Assembly (NCBI GenBank): GCA_021463165.1
Contig: JAJTWY010000026.1
Location: 1 to 39,987, forward strand
Source of the DNA: Pyrinomonadaceae bacterium
GTDB taxonomy: Bacteria > Acidobacteriota > Blastocatellia > Pyrinomonadales > Pyrinomonadaceae
Reading direction: 5' to 3'
Length of the DNA stretch: 39,987 nt
Each line of letters opens with the position of its first letter. Positions within the stretch are counted from its first letter, which is position 1. Below are positions 36,134-39,987 of the stretch, piece after piece. Under the pieces are notes generated by a model, which ran no database searches, was not told where the DNA came from, and was given only the letters and a program-made list of their open reading frames with translations. The translations under genes were made by a program, and so were the position numbers.

Positions 36134-38335
36134 ATGCTGGCTTCATATATCCGGAACCAACGAGCACTCCTGTACCTCTTGTCAGTCATACTTGTGGTTC
36201 TCGCCTCGCTTTCCTCTGCCCAGACAAAGCCCTCATCGGCCAAAGTCAGAGAACCATGGCGGCGTGTCGAGGTAGTCCGAACCGCGTATGGCGTTCCACA
36301 CATCCGGGCAGCCGACCTACATGCGGCGGGGTATGCGCTAGCCTGGCTTCAATGCGAAGACTACGGAACCCAAACCGCGATGAATCTCCTTCGCGCGAGC
36401 GGCCGAATGGCGTTGGTCGCGGGATATGAGTCGATCGAGTCTGACCTTACGATCCGACGATCCCGGGAACGACACATTCGAAACTATTCGCGACTCATGA
36501 AAGAGACCCGTGACGTATATGAAGGTTTTGCGGCCGGGATCAACCGCTTTGTCGAGCTTTATCCGGGCCAGTTCCCTGCCGCTATGCCGCGCGATTTCAC
36601 TGGATATGACGTCTCGTCGCTCGAGATACAAGGGCCTTCGGCGATGAAGGTACGGAATTTTCTCGCGGCACTGAACCCGGCCGCCGCCCCCACCCGGCCG
36701 TCACCGCCGGAGGGCAATGAAGACGAAGGCCCCGGCCCCGATGACGGCTCGAATGCTTGGGCGTTCGCACCTAGCCGCACGAGATCAGGTAGGGCCATTC
36801 TGCTCAGAAACCCGCACCTTCAATGGAATGCCGGGTACTACGAGGCGCATATTACCGTTCCCGGCGTTGTCGATTTTTACGGTGATTTTCGCATTGGCGG
36901 CCCGTTCGCGGTGGTCGGCGGTTTTAACAAGGATCTCGGCTGGTCCACGACCAACAACGCGCAGGACCTGGATCAGATCTACTCGTTCGATGTTGCTCCG
37001 AACAACCCTGACCACTACCTGCTGGACGGCAAAGCGGTCCCGCTGACACGCGAACTCGTCACTGCTCAATACCGCAACGGCCCTGGTGTTTCTTCTGAGA
37101 CCCGTGAATATTGGTCGACCCAGTTCGGGCCGGTCATCCATCGTGCCAACGGCAAGGTCTATGTATTCAAATATGCGGGCGATGGCGAGTTTCGGGCCGG
37201 GGAGCAGTTCCTTAGGATGATGCGTTCAAAGAGCCTGGCGGAGTGGAGATCGGCGATGAAACTTCGGGCCCGGACGACCTCGAACTTCACATACGCCGAC
37301 CGTGACGGCAACATCTTCTTCATCTGGAACGCCTCTCTGCCCAAGCTCCCGCACGCCCCCGTAAACGAAACGACCGCCGTTCATGCGTCGAAAAAAGCCG
37401 ACGTCTGGACCGAGTATGTCCCATTTGATTCTTTGCCCCAGCTCCTAAATCCACCGGGCGGTTACGTTCACAACGAGAACAGTTCGCCGCATTATACGAA
37501 TGTTCGCGGCCCTATAAACACTAAGGATGCGTTCCCAAATTTTGAGCCACCGCGGCTCTCGCTTCGCAGCCAACTTGCGATCCAGTTGATCGATAACGAT
37601 GAGAAATACAGCCTCGAAGACGTTGTTCGCCTGAAACACAGTTACCGTGCGCTGCTTGCCGACCGTGTAAAACCGGATCTCCTTGCGGCCCTGAAAGCCT
37701 CAGAACCGGACTCGGCGATGTCTTCGGCCATTCAGCTCCTGGAACGCTGGGACAACACGACATCGCCCGAGAGCCGCGGCTCGGTGCTGTTTCAAACTTG
37801 GTGGACGCACTATTCGGGCATCCGGCCGCCGGAACGCACGCAGCCTTTCGCTGCCTCGCGGGTCTTTGCAAAGGTCTGGTCCATCGACGACCCGCTCAAG
37901 ACCCCCAGCGGCCTCGCCGATCGAGCGAACGCGGTAGCATCCTTTAAATGGGCGATGCAGGATGTCACACGGCGTTACGGTTCGATAGATGTTGCATGGG
38001 GCGATGTGTATCGCGTCCGCAGAGGCAAGGTCGATGTACCGGTCGGCGGATGCGGCAACGACCTCGGCTGCTTCCGGATCATGGGCTTTACTCGTGCCGA
38101 TGACGGCAAAATGGTCGCCAACAGCGGCGACGGTTGGGTCCTTGCCGTAGAATTCGGCGACACACCGCGAGCGTATTCTGTGCTCTCATACGGCCAGAGC
38201 CGCCTGCCTTCGTCGCCCTACTTCGACGACCAGGCCACAATGTTCGCCCGCGGCGAGATGAAAAAGGTCGCCTTCACCGCCGCCGATGTCGATGCCGGCG
38301 CGATAAAACGCTACCGCCCGGGCGAGAAACAGTGA
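36134..38335 (+). CDS. Penicillin-acylase-family N-terminal nucleophile hydrolase
   Basis: The precursor has 733 residues. A signal peptide (residues about 1-30, ending SLSSAQ) directs it to the periplasm. The alpha chain starts with VEVVRTAYGVPHIRAADL and contains YALAWLQCEDY. A Pro/Glu/Gly-rich linker precedes the autocleavage site at DDGSNAWAF, whose Ser 206 becomes the beta-chain N-terminal nucleophile. NNAQDLDQIYSF and VHNENSSPHYTN supply the substrate-binding Asn and His positions. The family includes aculeacin and acyl-homoserine-lactone acylases (QuiP, PvdQ), so quorum-signal degradation or antibiotic acyl removal is possible. Confidence 0.93.
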   Translation: MLASYIRNQRALLYLLSVILVVLASLSSAQTKPSSAKVREPWRRVEVVRTAYGVPHIRAADLHAAGYALAWLQCEDYGTQTAMNLLRASGRMALVAGYESIESDLTIRRSRERHIRNYSRLMKETRDVYEGFAAGINRFVELYPGQFPAAMPRDFTGYDVSSLEIQGPSAMKVRNFLAALNPAAAPTRPSPPEGNEDEGPGPDDGSNAWAFAPSRTRSGRAILLRNPHLQWNAGYYEAHITVPGVVDFYGDFRIGGPFAVVGGFNKDLGWSTTNNAQDLDQIYSFDVAPNNPDHYLLDGKAVPLTRELVTAQYRNGPGVSSETREYWSTQFGPVIHRANGKVYVFKYAGDGEFRAGEQFLRMMRSKSLAEWRSAMKLRARTTSNFTYADRDGNIFFIWNASLPKLPHAPVNETTAVHASKKADVWTEYVPFDSLPQLLNPPGGYVHNENSSPHYTNVRGPINTKDAFPNFEPPRLSLRSQLAIQLIDNDEKYSLEDVVRLKHSYRALLADRVKPDLLAALKASEPDSAMSSAIQLLERWDNTTSPESRGSVLFQTWWTHYSGIRPPERTQPFAASRVFAKVWSIDDPLKTPSGLADRANAVASFKWAMQDVTRRYGSIDVAWGDVYRVRRGKVDVPVGGCGNDLGCFRIMGFTRADDGKMVANSGDGWVLAVEFGDTPRAYSVLSYGQSRLPSSPYFDDQATMFARGEMKKVAFTAADVDAGAIKRYRPGEKQ

Positions 38336-38365
38336 TCCCCTGTCAGGCTTTCACTCATGCAACAC

Positions 38366-38394
38366 TTGACAATCCGTGCAATTTTTGTTACGAT
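38366..38394 (+). promoter_or_regulatory. Promoter for the AAA ATPase gene
   Basis: A perfect TTGACA (38366-38371) is followed after 17 bases by TACGAT (38389-38394), with TGT just before it as an extended -10. The expected start at about 38401 leaves a leader of five bases before the ATG at 38406. Confidence 0.6.
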
Positions 38395-38405
38395 CTCTAC
38401 AACGC

Positions 38406-39614
38406 ATGGACGAAGAGCTCGGCAGATACAATTCGGCGGCGGGATGGCAGCCGCGTGACCCCTACAAAAAACTAAAAGAAAAAGCACTTCGCGAACTCGA
38501 ATCGCAGCCGCGGGTCGGCCAATCGATGCTCGAGGTCCGCCCGGCGTCGCACTGGATCATCAAACCAAGCGCGCAAAGGCCACGCCGCGAACTCTACGGC
38601 CCAATGTGGCGCGAAGGCGAGGTCTGCCTCCTGTTCGGCCCGAAATCCGTCGGCAAAAGCCTCTTCGCCGTCCAACTAGCCGAAGACCTCGCCACCGGCG
38701 CAAAAACACTCACCGAATTGTCAGAACCGGGAGCGGCAGCGGCCGGGTATGACACGCATCCGATCCAAAGTCCAGGATCTAAGATCCAGGATCAAAAGGT
38801 CTTACTGATCGACTTCGAACAAACCACCGACCAGTTCACCGAACGCTACACCTACCCGTCGCCGATCCCGGGCAAGCTGCCGTGCCGAACGCGTTTCCAT
38901 TTTCAACGCGCGTCGATCGGCGAGGTCGGTGAGATCCCAAAATGTTTCAAAGGCAGCGTCCACGAATACCTCCAACACTCGATCGGCGAAGCCATCGCCG
39001 CCGGCGAGGCCCGGATCGTCATCATCGACAGCATCAACTACCTCTTCCGCGGCCGCATCACCGCCACCGCGATGACAAACGTCCTAAAAACCCTGAAGCT
39101 CTACGCGCAAATGCACCAGGTCTCGATCCTGGCGACGGCCGGAACGCGAACGCCGCCGTCCGCGCGCTCGACATCCAAAAACCAGCTTCAAACTTCAAAC
39201 CCTCAAACCTCAAACCCCCTTTCGCGTTACGCCCATCTCCTTGGGCTGGCAACCCTGGCCGACACCGCCATCCTCCTCGCCCCCAGCACCTACGGCCCCC
39301 AATACCGCTACACCAAGCTCCTGGCCACCCGTAGCCAAGTCCCTCAGAACCTAGCCCCAACCTCCAATGAGGTCCTGACATACGAGCTAAATGCCAGAGA
39401 TCCGCGATCCGATATCCGCGATCCGCGATCGGCCCTTACTTATTTAGGGCCTTCCCAAGAATCCGACCACCTACGCAACTACGCCGCCGAAGCCGAAGCC
39501 GCCATCCGCGCCCGGGAGTCCGCCCTAAAACGCCTAAGAACCCGCTCCGCCCGAGAAGCCATGGTAGACGGCATCCTCGACGGCTCATTCCGAAGATATT
39601 TGCTCGGCGAATGA
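38406..39614 (+). CDS. RecA-like AAA ATPase (AAA_25 / RepA-like)
   Basis: The ATPase has 402 residues. Walker A is LLFGPKSVGKSLFAVQLAEDL (about 76-95), Walker B is RIVIIDSINYLF, and VLLIDFEQTTDQF is the strand between. The arrangement matches RepA/DnaB-like and KaiC-like ATPases that act on DNA, often plasmid- or phage-related. The ATG at 38406 is set by the promoter; an upstream frame start at 38376 is inside the promoter. Three stretches (QSPGSKIQDQK, QLQTSNPQTSNPLS and RDPRSDIRDPRS) are encoded by seven-base tandem repeats and look like recent low-complexity insertions. The first two lie around the core fold. Confidence 0.85.
   Translation: MDEELGRYNSAAGWQPRDPYKKLKEKALRELESQPRVGQSMLEVRPASHWIIKPSAQRPRRELYGPMWREGEVCLLFGPKSVGKSLFAVQLAEDLATGAKTLTELSEPGAAAAGYDTHPIQSPGSKIQDQKVLLIDFEQTTDQFTERYTYPSPIPGKLPCRTRFHFQRASIGEVGEIPKCFKGSVHEYLQHSIGEAIAAGEARIVIIDSINYLFRGRITATAMTNVLKTLKLYAQMHQVSILATAGTRTPPSARSTSKNQLQTSNPQTSNPLSRYAHLLGLATLADTAILLAPSTYGPQYRYTKLLATRSQVPQNLAPTSNEVLTYELNARDPRSDIRDPRSALTYLGPSQESDHLRNYAAEAEAAIRARESALKRLRTRSAREAMVDGILDGSFRRYLLGE
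38763..38797. repeat. Heptanucleotide tract inside the AAA ATPase gene (1)
   Basis: Five seven-base units with the pattern (A/G)TCnAnn, for example ATCCAGG and ATCTAAG, keep the reading frame and encode IQSPGSKIQDQK. Confidence 0.6.
39186..39214. repeat. Heptanucleotide tract inside the AAA ATPase gene (2)
   Basis: Two CTTCAAA units, one extra C, then two CCTCAAA units. The tract encodes LQTSNPQTSNP and stays in frame. Confidence 0.6.
39397..39431. repeat. Heptanucleotide tract inside the AAA ATPase gene (3)
   Basis: Five seven-base units, mostly GCGATCC, encode RDPRSDIRDPRS and stay in frame. All five are spaced exactly seven bases apart. Confidence 0.65.
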
Positions 39615-39615
39615 G

Positions 39616-39657
39616 TTATTCAATATTCGTTATTCGCTGTTCATTATTCGTTTTCCG
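39616..39657. repeat. Heptanucleotide tract, six units
   Basis: Six consecutive seven-base units, TTATTCG-like with TTC at positions 4-6, start one base after the AAA ATPase stop. All are spaced exactly seven bases apart. Confidence 0.65.
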
Positions 39658-39700
39658 ATGGGAGGTTATGGAAGGTATTTGAGAGGTGAAGAACCAACTC

Positions 39701-39801
39701 CGAAGCCCTGAAAGGGCGAAAGATAATAGCCCAGGGTGAAACCCCGGGCAACCGTACAAAAAGGACCACCGCGTCGGGCGATGAAAATCAACCGACGCGG
39801 T
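39701..39801. repeat. Dispersed-repeat-like block with hairpins
   Basis: GCCC-tgaaa-GGGC (39705-39717) and GCCCAGGGT...ACCCCGGGC (39729-39749) are hairpins. ACCGCGTCGG (39768-39777) pairs with CCGACGCGGT (39792-39801) across 14 bases. The block, with phrases such as EALKGRKIIAQGETPG in one frame, looks like repetitive sequence I recall from Acidobacteria and Planctomycetes genomes. Copy number here cannot be tested in one window. Confidence 0.4.
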
Positions 39802-39813
39802 CCGTTTCGAATG

Positions 39814-39851
39814 ATACGCATTGTATGTTGATCGCCGCATACAATGCGTAT
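39814..39851. promoter_or_regulatory. Perfect 14-bp palindrome before an XRE regulator
   Basis: ATACGCATTGTATG (39814-39827) is repeated inverted at 39838-39851 with a ten-base spacer. Each arm is itself a partial palindrome ATAC-n5-GTAT, so there are two operator-like sites 24 bases apart (centre to centre). It lies 13 bases before the ATG at 39865. Confidence 0.65.
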
Positions 39852-39864
39852 AGTTTTGATCCCA

Positions 39865-39987
39865 ATGCGCAACCGCTCCCTGATCGAGGACTTCGGCAAA
39901 AGGATCCGCCAACTCCGCACCGAACGCAACCTTTCCCAAGAACAACTAGCCGAAAAAACCGGCTTCCACCGCACCTACATCGGCATG
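39865..39987 (+). CDS. XRE-family HTH regulator, N-terminal part (partial)
   Basis: The first 41 residues are visible, MRNRSLIEDFGKRIRQL and then RTERNLSQEQLAEKTGFHRTY, a classic XRE helix-turn-helix ending in GFHRTYIGM at the window edge. The phrase LHRTYIGM/GFHRTYIGM is frequent in controller proteins of restriction-modification systems and small stand-alone regulators. An in-frame ATG at 39844 lies inside the palindrome and is less likely to be the start. The downstream partner genes are outside the window. Confidence 0.75.
   Translation, partial: MRNRSLIEDFGKRIRQLRTERNLSQEQLAEKTGFHRTYIGM

Overview
The window (39,987 bases) reads as ordinary chromosome of a free-living heterotrophic bacterium. 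The gene set, the rpmE / DUF1385 / prfA order, the DUF4388-J-domain protein and the codon style suggest an Acidobacteriota member of the Blastocatellia / Pyrinomonadaceae type. This is inference: there is no rRNA or other decisive marker here. I see no tRNA, rRNA, CRISPR array, prophage core or intact insertion sequence. Promoters that can be read use a TTGACA-like -35 and an extended TGN -10, and several place the transcript start only a few bases before the start codon.

Layout. 1-831: the end of an unknown gene and a helical protein of unknown function. 832-6562 (minus): GNAT acetyltransferase, Rieske oxygenase, ligA, glyA and a small secreted phospholipase-A2-like protein. 6628-9916 (plus): DUF4388/J-domain/TPR protein, stand-alone HD-GYP protein and a protein resembling a D12 adenine methylase without a recognisable catalytic motif. 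9962-12581: an arsenic island, with arsR and a downstream MFS transporter on the minus strand, and arsI (C-As lyase) plus a 79-residue Cys-rich ORF on the plus strand. The 115-base divergent region holds both promoters and a perfect 8-6-8 palindrome. 12823-17288 (minus): a heme/iron cluster of heme oxygenase, TonB-dependent receptor, small CxxC protein and PepSY membrane protein, with a Fur-box-like palindrome in front. 17490-20840: PaaG-like enoyl-CoA hydratase/isomerase, zinc ribbon protein, cupin, SDR lacking the usual Tyr/Lys, and a histone-deacetylase-like hydrolase.

20965-27225 (plus) is a complete trans-4-hydroxy-L-proline catabolic operon: epimerase, three-part D-hydroxyproline dehydrogenase, pyrroline-hydroxycarboxylate deaminase and alpha-ketoglutarate-semialdehyde dehydrogenase. 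Together they would turn hydroxyproline into 2-oxoglutarate. A long perfect palindrome sits between the last two genes. 27313-32797 holds a VOC protein, an RNA-methylase-like protein, rpmE, DUF1385, prfA and a histidine phosphatase. A 439-base gap after rpmE contains a strong nested RNA-like fold and a set of TGGGACA repeats. 32858-38335 encodes exported or membrane proteins: a serine hydrolase, a small membrane protein, a DUF2264 protein with a Tat signal, and a penicillin-acylase-family hydrolase. 38406-39987: an AAA ATPase with three in-frame heptanucleotide repeat tracts, a dispersed-repeat-like block, and the start of an XRE regulator behind a perfect 14-bp palindrome.

The features most worth following up are the ars island with its small Cys-rich ORF, the 29.3-29.6 kb non-coding region, the recurring 7-base-period repeats between and inside genes, and the palindrome/regulator pair at the right edge.
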